Made by a program: the position numbers and the translations under genes. Positions 1 through 8,739 of a stretch of DNA of 64,000 bases are shown here, one piece after another. Positions within the stretch are counted from its first letter, which is position 1. The number at the start of each line of letters is the position of its first letter. The DNA comes from Paenibacillus sp. FSL H3-0469 (GTDB taxonomy: Bacteria > Bacillota > Bacilli > Paenibacillales > Paenibacillaceae): contig NZ_CP150302.1 of the NCBI RefSeq assembly GCF_038051945.1, positions 3,038,001 through 3,102,000 on the forward strand, given 5' to 3'. The notes under the pieces are model-generated. The model saw only the letters and a list, made by a program, of their open reading frames with translations. It had not been told where the DNA came from and did not search any database.

Positions 1-55
1 GGTCCTTATCCGGTCCTGCTTATACTCGCAGAGCAGCGGCTTGCCCGGACTTATA

Positions 56-895
56 CTACCCCTTAGTGCGCTGACCGGCTCCGGTCTTAGCCCGCGAGTC
101 CTCCTCCGGTCCGCTAATGACCTTGATCCGGCATTCTTCCTCAGGAGCCTCGCGGTAGGCGCGGGCAATTCCCTTATCCTTAATGTCCGCCCGGCTGACC
201 CGCCGCTGCTTGAAGCTCACTTCAACCTCCTGCGTGAACGGAAACGGAGTCAGGGTCAGCGTAGCGCTGTCCTGCCACTCCGCCTCAATGGCACGGCCGG
301 AGGTGAAGCTGAACTCCTCGCTGCCGGAGAAGCCGTCTACGAACCAGGGGTGCTTCTCGGATTCGGCGCTGCCCGGCTTGCTCAGCGCCAGGAACAGCGA
401 CAGATCGTCGCAGAATTGCAGCAGTCTGGCGTCATAATACAGCTCGCCTTCTTCAAGCGGCTTGCTCTGCTCCAGCGCCCGGTGGATACGGGCGCGGCGG
501 TCCGCTTCACCCTCCAGATATTGTGTCAGCTCCGGGCATTCCTCACCCGACACCTCAATTAACCGTTCAAAATGCGAGCTGCACAGCAGCGCCCCGTATG
601 GGGTCTTCGCTTCCACCTCATCAATTCCCCGTCTATAAAAGGTCAGCTTCGGCACAACCGGGAAATCAAGGAAGCTGTAAGGCAGCCCCTCCGCATCATT
701 CCAGAACGGTGTCTCATCCAGATCAATCCAGCCCCGGTCATGGTTGCTTACTGCCCACAGCACCTCAGCCCGGCGGCCTTCCGCAGGCGTATGCTCTTCC
801 TTGAACCACTTAGCAAATTCTCCGGCCAGCAGCCCGTGCTCATGCTGCTTCGTCATTACAAGCGTTCCATCCTGTTCACGGCAAATCACAGTCAT
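56..895 (-). CDS. DUF3891 family protein
   Basis: A 279-residue soluble protein of unknown function that reads like the DUF3891 family. Histidine-rich motifs are visible: QHEHGLLAGEF near residue 17, SNHDRGW near 50 and SSHFERL near 107. They suggest a metal-binding helical fold, but no reaction is established. There is no signal peptide or membrane segment. The ATG at 895 sits only about one base after GGGGGAGG, so the in-frame GTG at 889 (spacing about 7) may be the true start. It lies downstream of sdhCAB on the same strand, separated by about 370 bases, so co-transcription is uncertain. The family call is moderately sure. Confidence 0.75.
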   Translation of the reverse strand: MTVICREQDGTLVMTKQHEHGLLAGEFAKWFKEEHTPAEGRRAEVLWAVSNHDRGWIDLDETPFWNDAEGLPYSFLDFPVVPKLTFYRRGIDEVEAKTPYGALLCSSHFERLIEVSGEECPELTQYLEGEADRRARIHRALEQSKPLEEGELYYDARLLQFCDDLSLFLALSKPGSAESEKHPWFVDGFSGSEEFSFTSGRAIEAEWQDSATLTLTPFPFTQEVEVSFKQRRVSRADIKDKGIARAYREAPEEECRIKVISGPEEDSRAKTGAGQRTKG

Positions 896-1263
896 TCCTC
901 CCCCTTATCCGCTACGCTGGCGGCTATCTTCAAAATATAAGAATTTATAGGTTTTACGCTATAAATTATCCTTCTATTTCTCGCTGAAACGATACCGTCC
1001 TTAAAAGGACGGCAAAGCCGTTTCCACTTGGCTATGTAGATTATAACATATCCACCTATATTTATCGGAACCTGCGGACGTATGGCTATTCTATGCAGCT
1101 TCAGGCTCTTCATTACAGGCTGTCTACACATGTACCCCTTTTCCAGCCGGCCAGAAACATCCGTACCTGTAACAATGCCGGGCGCAGCCAAACAGGCCAC
1201 CCAGTAATGACATCTGAATGGCCTGCTACGATTCTGTTTATAGACGAATGGTCTGAAAAATGC
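896..1263. other. Intergenic region with two hairpins
   Basis: These 368 bases between sdhB and the DUF3891 gene contain no convincing gene; a 102-codon minus-strand reading frame across them has no ribosome binding site and no family look. Two structures stand out. One is a perfect CCGTCCTT-AA-AAGGACGG palindrome at 995-1012 followed by CAAAGCC. The other is a CAGGCCA/TGGCCTG stem (1193-1199 with 1219-1225) that could act as a weak terminator behind sdhB. Confidence 0.5.
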
Positions 1264-2028
1264 TCAGACTCCCAGCCAACGCTTGAACATATGCTTGGTT
1301 GTCTGCTTGTTGATCTCGGCAATGGAGGTCGTGAGCGGAATGCCCTTCGGGCAGGCACGCACACAGTTCTGCGAGTTGCCGCAGCCATCGATGCCGCCGT
1401 CATCCATGAGCGCATCCAGGCGCTCTTCAGCGTTCATCTCACCTGTCGGGTGAGCGTTGAACAGGCGCACCTGGGAGATGGCTGCCGGCCCGATGAAGTT
1501 AGTCTTCTCATTAACATTCGGGCAAGCCTCCAGACAGACGCCGCAGGTCATGCATTTGGACAGCTCATACGCCCATTGGCGCTTCTTCTCCGGCATACGC
1601 GGTCCCGGACCGAGATCATACGTGCCGTCAATCGGAATCCAGGCTTTGACCCGCTTCAGGGCATTGAACATCCGGCTGCGGTCAATGACCAGGTCGCGCA
1701 CGACCGGGAAGGTCTTCATCGGCTCAATGCGCACCGGCTGCTCCAGATTGTCGATCAGCGCTGCGCACGCCTGACGGGGCTTGCCGTTGATGACCATGGA
1801 GCAGGCGCCGCAGACCTCCTCCAGACAGTTGGATTCCCAGCATACAGGAACCGTATTATCGCCTTTCGCATTCACCGGATTCCGCTGAATCTCCATCAGC
1901 GCACTGATTACGTTCATCCCCGGACGGTAGGCAAGCTCGAACTCCTCCGTATAGGGGCTGGTCTCCGGTTCATCCTGGCGGGTAATAATAAATTTCACAT
2001 TTTTGGGAGCTGCTGCTGTTTCCGCCAT
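1264..2028 (-). CDS. sdhB: Succinate dehydrogenase iron-sulfur subunit
   Basis: The 254-residue electron-transfer subunit of succinate:menaquinone oxidoreductase, carrying electrons from FAD in SdhA to heme in SdhC. It shows all three cluster motifs: the 2Fe-2S plant-ferredoxin set CLEEVCGAC with a later Cys (about residues 68-90), the 4Fe-4S set CMTCGVCLEACP (about 157-168), and CGNSQNCVRACPKGIP (about 216-231) for the 3Fe-4S centre. Length matches Bacillus SdhB. AGGAGGT lies 7 bases before the ATG. It follows sdhA after 38 bases and is the last gene of sdhCAB. The protein is cytoplasmic-face and membrane-associated through SdhC. Confidence 0.97.
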   Translation of the reverse strand: MAETAAAPKNVKFIITRQDEPETSPYTEEFELAYRPGMNVISALMEIQRNPVNAKGDNTVPVCWESNCLEEVCGACSMVINGKPRQACAALIDNLEQPVRIEPMKTFPVVRDLVIDRSRMFNALKRVKAWIPIDGTYDLGPGPRMPEKKRQWAYELSKCMTCGVCLEACPNVNEKTNFIGPAAISQVRLFNAHPTGEMNAEERLDALMDDGGIDGCGNSQNCVRACPKGIPLTTSIAEINKQTTKHMFKRWLGV

Positions 2029-2066
2029 GTCAGTTACCTCCTAGAAAGTTTGGTTAGTCTAACCGG

Positions 2067-3809
2067 TCAGTCCTTCGAGTAATCCCGCACGCGCGGAGGA
2101 ATCAGCGACACATCGACTTCCTCGTAGGAGATCTGCGGGCCGTCTGCTGTCCAGGCGGCTTTGGTGGTCTTGAGGAATTCCTCATCATTACGCGTCGGGA
2201 ATTCCGGCTTGTAATGCGCGCCCCGGCTCTCGTTGCGCAGCAGGGCTCCAAGTGTCATCGCCTCCGACAGCTCCAGCATGTTCCAAAGCTGGCGGGTGAA
2301 GGCTACCCCCTGGTTGCTCCAGCGCGAAGTGTCGCTCATATTGATATTCTTGTAGCGTTCCTTCAGTTCTTTGATTTTGCCGATGGTGGCTTCCAGCTTC
2401 TTATTCTCACGCACCACAGTCATGTTCGCCGTCATCCACTCGCCAAGCTCCTTATGGATCACGTAAGCATTCTCTGTGCCAGTCATCCCGAGCAGCGACT
2501 CATATTTATCGGTCTGAGTCTTGTGGAAGCTGTCGAACACCGTGGAGGAAATATCCTGCACCGATTTCTTGAGGCCTTTGATATACTCCACGGCCTTCGG
2601 TCCGGAGACCATCCCGCCATAAATGGCAGAGACCAGGGAATTCGCTCCCAGACGGTTGGCCCCGTGGTATTGATATTCACATTCCCCTGCCGCGAACAAG
2701 CCGGGAATATTCGTCATTTGATTATAGTCGACCCACATGCCGCCCATTGAATAATGCACAGCCGGGAAGATTTTCATCGGAATTTTGCGGGGATCATCCC
2801 CCATGAACTTCTCGTAGATCTCGATAATCCCGCCCAGCTTGACGTCAAGCTCCTTCGGGTCTTTATGCGACAGATCCAGGTAGACCATGTTCTCGCCGTT
2901 AATGCCCAGCCCCTGATCCACACACACATTGAAAATCTCACGGGTAGCAATATCGCGCGGCACCAGGTTACCGTACGATGGATATTTCTCTTCGAGGAAG
3001 TACCACGGCTTACCGTCCTTATAGGTCCAGATCCGTCCGCCTTCGCCGCGTGCCGATTCCGACATCAGCCGCAGCTTGTCATCGCCGGGAATCGCCGTCG
3101 GGTGAATCTGAATGAATTCCCCGTTCGCATAGTGCACACCCTGTTGATACACGGCGCTTGCGGCGGTTCCTGTGTTGATGACCGAATTCGTCGTTTTGCC
3201 AAAAATAATCCCCGGACCGCCGCTGGCCAGAATGACCGCGTCCGCCGGGAAGGTCTGAATCTCCATCGTCTTGAGATTCTGGGCGCTGATACCGCGGCAG
3301 ACCCGCTCGTCATCCAGAATCACCGAGAGGAATTCCCAGTTCTCACTCTTGGTAACCAGGCCTTCCGCTTCCCAGCGGCGTACCTGCTCATCCAGCGCAT
3401 ACAGCAACTGTTGCCCGGTAGTCGCACCTGCGAAGGCTGTGCGGTGGCGCTTCGTTCCGCCGAACCGGCGGAAGTCGAGCAGCCCCTCCGGCGTACGGTT
3501 GAACATTACGCCCATCCGGTCCATCAGGTGAATAATGCCCGGTGCTGCTTCGCACATGGCCTTAACCGGCGGCTGGTTGGCCAGGAAGTCGCCGCCGTAG
3601 ACAGTATCGTCGAAATGCTCCCAAGGCGAGTCGCCCTCGCCCTTGGTATTCACGGCGCCATTGATGCCGCCTTGCGCGCAGACGGAATGTGATCTTTTGA
3701 CAGGGACCAGTGAGAATAGATGTACATGCGCGCCGGACTCAGCGGCCTTAATGGTAGCCATCAGGCCGGCCAGACCGCCGCCCACGATGATGATATCGGC
3801 TGATGCCAT
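2067..3809 (-). CDS. sdhA: Succinate dehydrogenase flavoprotein subunit
   Basis: The 580-residue catalytic subunit oxidises succinate to fumarate with covalent FAD. The N-terminus has the dinucleotide-binding motif IIIVGGGLAGLMATIKAAE. The FAD-linking His lies in the SHSVCAQGGINGA block near residue 42. Active-site features include HPTAIPG (about 237) and the RGEGGR block (about 255). The family signature YQYHGANRLGANSL appears near 383-396. Length equals the Bacillus enzyme. A strong AGGAGGGG precedes the ATG. It is separated from sdhC by an unusually long 207-base gap with two hairpins, and is close to sdhB, so the three probably share a transcript with internal processing or attenuation. 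Confidence 0.97.
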   Translation of the reverse strand: MASADIIIVGGGLAGLMATIKAAESGAHVHLFSLVPVKRSHSVCAQGGINGAVNTKGEGDSPWEHFDDTVYGGDFLANQPPVKAMCEAAPGIIHLMDRMGVMFNRTPEGLLDFRRFGGTKRHRTAFAGATTGQQLLYALDEQVRRWEAEGLVTKSENWEFLSVILDDERVCRGISAQNLKTMEIQTFPADAVILASGGPGIIFGKTTNSVINTGTAASAVYQQGVHYANGEFIQIHPTAIPGDDKLRLMSESARGEGGRIWTYKDGKPWYFLEEKYPSYGNLVPRDIATREIFNVCVDQGLGINGENMVYLDLSHKDPKELDVKLGGIIEIYEKFMGDDPRKIPMKIFPAVHYSMGGMWVDYNQMTNIPGLFAAGECEYQYHGANRLGANSLVSAIYGGMVSGPKAVEYIKGLKKSVQDISSTVFDSFHKTQTDKYESLLGMTGTENAYVIHKELGEWMTANMTVVRENKKLEATIGKIKELKERYKNINMSDTSRWSNQGVAFTRQLWNMLELSEAMTLGALLRNESRGAHYKPEFPTRNDEEFLKTTKAAWTADGPQISYEEVDVSLIPPRVRDYSKD

Positions 3810-3868
3810 GATTGTTCCCCTCCTAAAAAGTTTTGCGGAAGATCCGCTTCTTCGAGATAGCTGAGCAG

Positions 3869-3968
3869 CAAAACTTGCTTCGGAAGCATAGGCTTAAGTT
3901 TTGTCAGCGTCTGCTTCCTGATTCCTCATCGTACAAAACTTGCCTCGGAAGCATACGCTTTGGTTTTG
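3869..3968. repeat. Paired hairpin repeats in the sdhC-sdhA gap
   Basis: Two copies of an approximately 35-base element lie at 3869-3903 and 3934-3968. Both begin CAAAACTTGC and contain TCGGAAGCATA. The first ends AAGTTTTG and folds perfectly on its CAAAACTT arm. The second ends TGGTTTTG and pairs imperfectly. They sit between sdhC and sdhA inside the operon, so they may stabilise or process the mRNA, or be dispersed repeats. Role unknown. Confidence 0.6.
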
Positions 3969-4016
3969 TGAGTGTGTCCCAGCAAAAGTTAACCGCTTCC
4001 ACTCACCTGTATATCC

Positions 4017-4682
4017 TTAAATGAAACTGCGCACTGACTGCATCGCCGTAGCGGCAGTTTGGAATTCATCGTTACGGAAGGTAACCAGCGACAGGACGAA
4101 CATGAAAGTAACGATAACGAAAATACCGAGGCAAAGTACCGACGATACTCTCTGCGAACGCGGACCCACCGTGATTCCCCAGCTGATCAGGAACGACCAC
4201 AGACCGTTGGAGAAGTGGAAGCAGGCAGCCACGATTCCGACAATATAGAGAGTCATCAGCAGCGGCTGGGTCACAATGTTATGCATCACTCCGCCAAGCT
4301 GATCATGCTCCACCTTGCCGAGCGCTACCTGGACGCGTGTGTCCCACAGATGCCAGACAATGAAGATGAAGGTGACAACTCCGGTGATCCGCTGCAGCGT
4401 ATAACGCCAGTTGCGCTCTAGATTGTAGCGGTTCAGGTTCGGCTTCGACTGGTACGCGATGTACAGGCCGTAGACTCCATGGTACAGCAGCGGCAGCCAG
4501 ATGCCGAACAATTCCAGGAAGAAGACAAGCGGCAGGCTGTTCAGCCACAGCACACTGTCTGTGAAACCAGAAGCGCCACCCTCTACTGCTGCGAAGTTCG
4601 TCAGCATGTGCTCAAGGAAGAATGCCCCGAGCGGGATAACGCCGAGCAAGGAATGAATCTTTCTGGAATAAAATCCTCTCAT
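4017..4682 (-). CDS. sdhC: Succinate dehydrogenase cytochrome b558 subunit
   Basis: The 221-residue, five-helix membrane anchor of type B SQR. It carries two hemes b and passes electrons to menaquinone. Candidate heme ligands are His10 and His25 in KIHSLLG and FLEHMLTN, and later His in LLYHGVYGLY, FIVWHLWDTRV and CFHFSNGLW. There is no sdhD, as expected for one-anchor enzymes. I chose the ATG at 4682 (MRGFYSRK) because AAAGGGG lies 7 bases upstream; a longer frame to 4739 lacks a site and adds a non-family extension. First gene of sdhCAB, divergent from a LysR gene, with a Fur-like box in the shared region. Confidence 0.95.
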   Translation of the reverse strand: MRGFYSRKIHSLLGVIPLGAFFLEHMLTNFAAVEGGASGFTDSVLWLNSLPLVFFLELFGIWLPLLYHGVYGLYIAYQSKPNLNRYNLERNWRYTLQRITGVVTFIFIVWHLWDTRVQVALGKVEHDQLGGVMHNIVTQPLLMTLYIVGIVAACFHFSNGLWSFLISWGITVGPRSQRVSSVLCLGIFVIVTFMFVLSLVTFRNDEFQTAATAMQSVRSFI

Positions 4683-4843
4683 GCAAAGTGTCCCCTTTCC
4701 ATATAAAACAGCGTTTTCACAAGTCTTTTTAAAGAGCATACACCGCCGGGAGTACAGTTGAAACAGGGCAGCGGCAGTCTTGATTTACCGGCTAATAGTC
4801 TGTTTTCACCACTATCCATTGTTTTCCCGGACTTTGCTGAATA

Positions 4844-4860
4844 ATTCACAATATGTGAAT
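4844..4860. promoter_or_regulatory. 17-bp perfect palindrome upstream of sdhC
   Basis: ATTCACA-ATA-TGTGAAT is a perfect 7-3-7 inverted repeat about 160 bases before the sdhC start. It looks like a dimeric repressor site, but the half-site order is opposite to the usual TGTGA-N6-TCACA of CRP/FNR and to TTGTGAA-TTCACAA of Rex. Regulator unknown. Confidence 0.4.
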
Positions 4861-4907
4861 ATCTTGTGTCACTTTTCATGTTACTCTTTTTTTGCTTATA
4901 AGGGAAT

Positions 4908-4943
4908 TGCAATCTAATTATTAATCGTTATACAATAATTGCA
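4908..4943. promoter_or_regulatory. Possible LysR operator
   Basis: An imperfect inverted repeat, TGCAAT-CTA-ATTATT (4908-4922) facing AATAATTGCA (4934-4943), lies between sdhC and the divergent LysR gene. LysR regulators usually bind AT-rich dyads in such shared regions. This is inference from position and symmetry only. Confidence 0.3.
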
Positions 4944-4960
4944 TAAGAATATTTTTAATA

Positions 4961-4975
4961 TGATAATAATTCTCA
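4961..4975. promoter_or_regulatory. Fur-like 7-1-7 box
   Basis: TGATAAT-A-ATTCTCA matches the Gram-positive Fur core TGATAAT-N-ATTATCA with a single arm mismatch. It lies between sdhC (start 4682) and the LysR gene (start 5097). Iron-dependent control of SDH is well known, often through small RNAs; a direct site here would be a simpler route. Confidence 0.45.
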
Positions 4976-5032
4976 TTTAGCTTCATCAATAACTTACAAT
5001 TTAGGGTTGTCTTCCTGCACATCAGGAGAACC

Positions 5033-5060
5033 TTGACACATCGGCTATGCCTTTTATCAC
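5033..5060 (+). promoter_or_regulatory. Candidate promoter of the LysR gene
   Basis: A consensus TTGACA at 5033-5038 is followed, after 16 bases, by a weak TATCAC at 5055-5060. It ends 36 bases before the chosen start of the LysR gene. Confidence 0.4.
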
Positions 5061-5096
5061 AGTTGTATGGGATTTGTAAGAGAGGAGCACTATGAA

Positions 5097-5996
5097 ATGT
5101 ATGATGATTTAGATGCTTTTGCTGCGGTGGTGGAGCATTCCAGCCTGAACCGGGCCTCGCGCCAGCTCAACCTGTCCCAGCCGGCCCTCTCCCGCAAAAT
5201 CTCCAAGCTGGAGGAGCGGCTCGGCGTCGCCCTGTTCAACCGCTTCGGTAAGCGCCTGGAGCTTACAGAGGTCGGCCGCCTTACCTACACTTATGCGCTG
5301 GAGCAGCGTCAGCAGCGTTCCAAGTTTCTGGAAGCGTTATCGAAGTTCAAGGAGGGAGAGCCGCAGCTCGTAACCCTGGGCGCCAGCCTTACCACACTGC
5401 AGACAACCCTGCCCCCTCTGGTAAAAGCGTACACAGAGAAGTATCCGGCAGCCGAGCTGAAGCTCATCACCGGGAAGACTCATGAAATGGTCACCGCTGT
5501 CAGCGAAGGCAAATGCGATGTCGCCATCATCGCCTCCCAGGTCCAGGAGCCGGGGCTGCGCTGCATCCCGCTGTTCGAGGACCAGCTCCGGCTGGTCGTC
5601 TCCGAGCAGCATCCGCTGACCCTGACGCCGCGGCTCACCATGGAGCATCTCTCCCGGCTGCCGATGATTCTTTTCTCCAAGGGAACCTGGTACCGCCGGA
5701 CGACAGATGATCTGTTCCAGCGCTGCGGGGTTGATCCCGATGTACGGATGGAGATCGACTCCTTCGAGGCCATCGTCCGCCTGCTGCCGACGATCAAGGC
5801 TGCGGCCCTGCTGCCGAACTCTTACTTGCGTCCGGAGCTGCTGAACGGCGGGGGGCTGGTCTCCCTGCACATCAAGGAGCTGGAGCAGACGCAGCGGACC
5901 ACTTGCCTCATCTACCAGAGCAGCGGCGGACTCAGCACAGCAGCGCGCTGCCTGGTGCAGGTCACGGAGGATGTCTTTCTGAACAGCCGCGAGTAG
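5097..5996 (+). CDS. LysR family transcriptional regulator
   Basis: A 299-residue LTTR. The N-terminal winged helix-turn-helix is clear: FAAVVEHSSLNRASRQLNLS then QPALSRKISKLEERLG (about residues 6-45). A periplasmic-binding-like effector domain fills residues 90-295. GAGAGGAG lies about 9 bases before the ATG at 5097 (MYDDLDAF); the ATG at 5067 would put that site inside the gene, so I rejected it. It is divergent from sdhCAB, the usual arrangement for an LTTR and its target, so control of sdh by a TCA-cycle metabolite is plausible but not shown. A hairpin at 6015-6060 follows. Confidence 0.9.
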   Translation: MYDDLDAFAAVVEHSSLNRASRQLNLSQPALSRKISKLEERLGVALFNRFGKRLELTEVGRLTYTYALEQRQQRSKFLEALSKFKEGEPQLVTLGASLTTLQTTLPPLVKAYTEKYPAAELKLITGKTHEMVTAVSEGKCDVAIIASQVQEPGLRCIPLFEDQLRLVVSEQHPLTLTPRLTMEHLSRLPMILFSKGTWYRRTTDDLFQRCGVDPDVRMEIDSFEAIVRLLPTIKAAALLPNSYLRPELLNGGGLVSLHIKELEQTQRTTCLIYQSSGGLSTAARCLVQVTEDVFLNSRE

Positions 5997-6014
5997 CGGC
6001 GGGGAACACAGCAA

Positions 6015-6060
6015 TCACCCGGCAAGCTTCCGTAATGCTACGGATCAGCCTGCCGGGTGA
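6015..6060. terminator. Hairpin between convergent genes
   Basis: TCACCCGGCA... pairs with ...TGCCGGGTGA, with a further CCGTA/TACGG inner stem. It sits between the LysR gene and the convergent lipoprotein gene. No long T-run follows, so termination strength is uncertain. Confidence 0.5.
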
Positions 6061-6110
6061 GGATACTGCCGGGTAATTCTTTTGCTATACTAAACCAGAC
6101 TTACACCGGA

Positions 6111-7760
6111 TTAACGGAATTTGCCTGCATCAATTGCCGCCTGCTTCTCATCGAGAATCTCCTGGTAGCCTGCCTCCAGATACGTCTTCTTGGCGGCTTC
6201 ATACGTAGCATCGAATTCAGCCTCCGGAGCGAGCACCACCTTCACGTACAGCTCCTGGAACAGCGTGTTCAGATCGGCCTTGTATTCGTTCACCTTCTCC
6301 AGCACCACATTGAACAGGGCATCCGGTGTACGGAATTCGGCAACCTCGTCATAATATTTCACCAGATCATCCGCAAGCGGCTCATAACCGGCCGGTGCCC
6401 AGTTCCGCAGGTTGGCCTTGCGGGTCTTGGCTTCATCCGGGTACTGGGCAATTTCCGTCACCAGACCCCAGTAGTCCTTGTTATTGTTCTGTGCCAGCAC
6501 CGCTTCGCCCTTATAATCCGGGTTCTTCAGCGCAATGCCGTCTGCGTCAAGCGTATAGTTCTCCCCTTCGATCCCGTTCTGGAACTTGAACAGGTTCTCC
6601 GGCTGGCTGAGCCATTCCAGATACATCCACACGGCTGCGCGTTCTTCCGGCGTGGATTCATAGTTAATGCCCATAATGAAGCCGAACGGCCAGTAAGCGC
6701 GTCCCTGAGGCTTCTTGCCTTCCGGAACCCCTGCATACGGAGGCACCACCGCAAACTCAGCATCGGGGTTATTCTGCAGCGTAGCCGCAAAAACATCGGT
6801 GTTGTTCGCCAGATAGAAGCCGAAGTTGCCGGTTTTGCCTGCCACGAATTCCGCCTTAATCTTCGGCTCATCGTTGCGCAGGTAGAATTCTTTATCAATC
6901 AGGCCATTGTTATACTGATAATTGAGGTTTCGCAGGTAAGCCTCTGTCTCCTTCGTAGTCAGATCGGCAACGCTGAGATCGGAATACAGCGCACGATACT
7001 TCGCATCCACGGGCCATTCACGGAACGGATAGTTGAAGTTGAAGAAGTTCTGCAGCAGATTGCCGCCGCTCACCCCGAGTCCGGCTTCCTTCCACTTGGC
7101 AAGCATCTCGTTATACTTTTCGAGCGAGGTGAGATCCTCCACCTTCATGCCTACCTTTTCCACCCAATCCTTGCGGATAATGTTGACGAAGTTGTCGGCT
7201 TCCGGGCGTGCAGCGAAGAAGAAGGTCTTCTGCTCATCCACGGTACCATACTGTTCAATCGTTTCACCCATGTTCTTCCAGTAGGTCGGCGCATAATTCT
7301 GGATCTCTGCATAGTCGAGCGGCTGCATCACATCCTCGCCATAATAAGTAAGCGCTTGCGGCATATCATAATGGAAAATAATATCCGGTGCCTTGTGCGA
7401 AGCCAGAAGCTGCTCGAAATCCGTTACTTCCTTGGAGCGGGTAATCGGCACATAGTTAACCTCTATATTATATTTGTCGCCGAACTCCGCCTGTACCCAG
7501 CGGGTATAGTAGTTATCGGACACGTTCCAGCCTTCATAGGCACGCTCATAGACCGGAATGTCCAGCGAGACTTTTTTCTCGAAGCCCTTGGAATAATCAG
7601 GATAGGCTCCTTCGGCCTGGTTCGTAGCAGCGGCTGTCTCGGCCGGCTTATTGCTGGATTCGGCTGTATTCTTGGTGTTATTTCCCCCGGAGCATCCGGC
7701 CAGCAGGCCGGCCGTCATGACGGATGCCATCATTAACGAATACACGCTTCTTTTACTCAT
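6111..7760 (-). CDS. Sugar ABC transporter solute-binding lipoprotein
   Basis: A 549-residue extracellular binding lipoprotein of the LplA/YtcQ type found with two-permease sugar importers in Paenibacillus. A signal peptide ends in the lipobox L20-A-G-C23, so the protein is lipid-anchored at Cys23, followed by a Gly/Ser/Asn-rich linker. The rest reads as a long type 1 binding fold. GGGGGAAT precedes the ATG at good spacing. It is third in an operon behind two permeases (65-base gap) with no ATPase, as usual for this class, which relies on a shared MsmX-type ATPase. Substrate unknown; complex oligosaccharides such as pectin or xylan fragments are typical for relatives. Confidence 0.88.
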   Translation of the reverse strand: MSKRSVYSLMMASVMTAGLLAGCSGGNNTKNTAESSNKPAETAAATNQAEGAYPDYSKGFEKKVSLDIPVYERAYEGWNVSDNYYTRWVQAEFGDKYNIEVNYVPITRSKEVTDFEQLLASHKAPDIIFHYDMPQALTYYGEDVMQPLDYAEIQNYAPTYWKNMGETIEQYGTVDEQKTFFFAARPEADNFVNIIRKDWVEKVGMKVEDLTSLEKYNEMLAKWKEAGLGVSGGNLLQNFFNFNYPFREWPVDAKYRALYSDLSVADLTTKETEAYLRNLNYQYNNGLIDKEFYLRNDEPKIKAEFVAGKTGNFGFYLANNTDVFAATLQNNPDAEFAVVPPYAGVPEGKKPQGRAYWPFGFIMGINYESTPEERAAVWMYLEWLSQPENLFKFQNGIEGENYTLDADGIALKNPDYKGEAVLAQNNNKDYWGLVTEIAQYPDEAKTRKANLRNWAPAGYEPLADDLVKYYDEVAEFRTPDALFNVVLEKVNEYKADLNTLFQELYVKVVLAPEAEFDATYEAAKKTYLEAGYQEILDEKQAAIDAGKFR

Positions 7761-7825
7761 CGCAATTCCCCCATTTTTTGAATTTTCGTAATTCCAAAGA
7801 ATGAATATATACCAGGGACGCAGGA

Positions 7826-8725
7826 TTACTCCTTAACGGCTCCGAGCATAACACCTTGAACGAAGTACTTTTGGACGAACGGATACACACAGAGGATAGG
7901 CAAGGTAGCGAATACAACGACTGACGCCTTCAGTACTTCGGGATTGCTGAGCTGCACCTGGCTGGCTTCCAGCTGGAAGCTTTCACTCGCCTGAATGACC
8001 AGATAATACAGCTTGAGCTGAAGCGGCCGGAGGGAGGTCTCATGCTTGATATAGAACAATGCGTCCTGATAAGCATTCCAGCGGCCCACCGCATAGAAAA
8101 GGGCAAGTGTCGCCATAATCGGCTTGGATAAAGGCAGCACAATGCTGAACAGAATCCGGAAATGCCCCGCGCCGTCGATCCGTGCTGACTCTTCCAGACT
8201 TACGGGAATCCCGTGCGTTAGAGAAGTCTTCATAATCAGCAGATTGAAGGCACTGAAGGAGAGCGGCAGCACCAGTGACCAGATCGTATCCATCAGTCCC
8301 AGATTGTTGATGTTCATATAGTCGGGGATAATGCCCCCGCTGAAGTACATGGTGAACAGGAAAATGAAGGTGATCACTCTGCGGCCCTTGAACTGGGTTC
8401 TGGACAGCGGATAGGCGGCGCAGATGGTCAGGATCATGCCCAGAATGGTGAACAGCACCGTCACGATGACCGAGATGTACAGGGAACGGAGGATGCTGGC
8501 ATCCGCGAAGATTTTGTTATACGCTTCAATGGTGAAGCCCTGCGGCCACAGAAAGACTTTGTTGGCAATGACGAAGGAGTCAGAACTAAGGGATTTCGAT
8601 ACGACATGAATAAACGGCAGCAGGCAGATTAATGAAATGATGACGATAACGAGGCGGATCAGTGTTTCCCAGATATCTATGCGTGCTTTGTGGGGTGCGG
8701 CAGTGCCTCCGGCTATGGCTTTCAT
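7826..8725 (-). CDS. Carbohydrate ABC transporter permease (LplC/YtcP type)
   Basis: A 299-residue inner-membrane permease with six predicted helices. The cytoplasmic EAA loop that docks the ATPase reads EESARIDGAGHFRILFSIVLP (about residues 185-205), ending with the family Pro. AAAGGAGAGG precedes the start. It lies 14 bases after its partner permease, so both are co-translated and probably form a heterodimer. It ends 65 bases before the binding lipoprotein gene. Confidence 0.92.
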   Translation of the reverse strand: MKAIAGGTAAPHKARIDIWETLIRLVIVIISLICLLPFIHVVSKSLSSDSFVIANKVFLWPQGFTIEAYNKIFADASILRSLYISVIVTVLFTILGMILTICAAYPLSRTQFKGRRVITFIFLFTMYFSGGIIPDYMNINNLGLMDTIWSLVLPLSFSAFNLLIMKTSLTHGIPVSLEESARIDGAGHFRILFSIVLPLSKPIMATLALFYAVGRWNAYQDALFYIKHETSLRPLQLKLYYLVIQASESFQLEASQVQLSNPEVLKASVVVFATLPILCVYPFVQKYFVQGVMLGAVKE

Positions 8726-8739
8726 GGTTCCTCTCCTTT

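Noticed and set aside
892-1200. 102-codon minus-strand frame upstream of the DUF3891 gene
   Set aside because: No ribosome binding site, no family resemblance, and it overlaps hairpins in an intergenic region.
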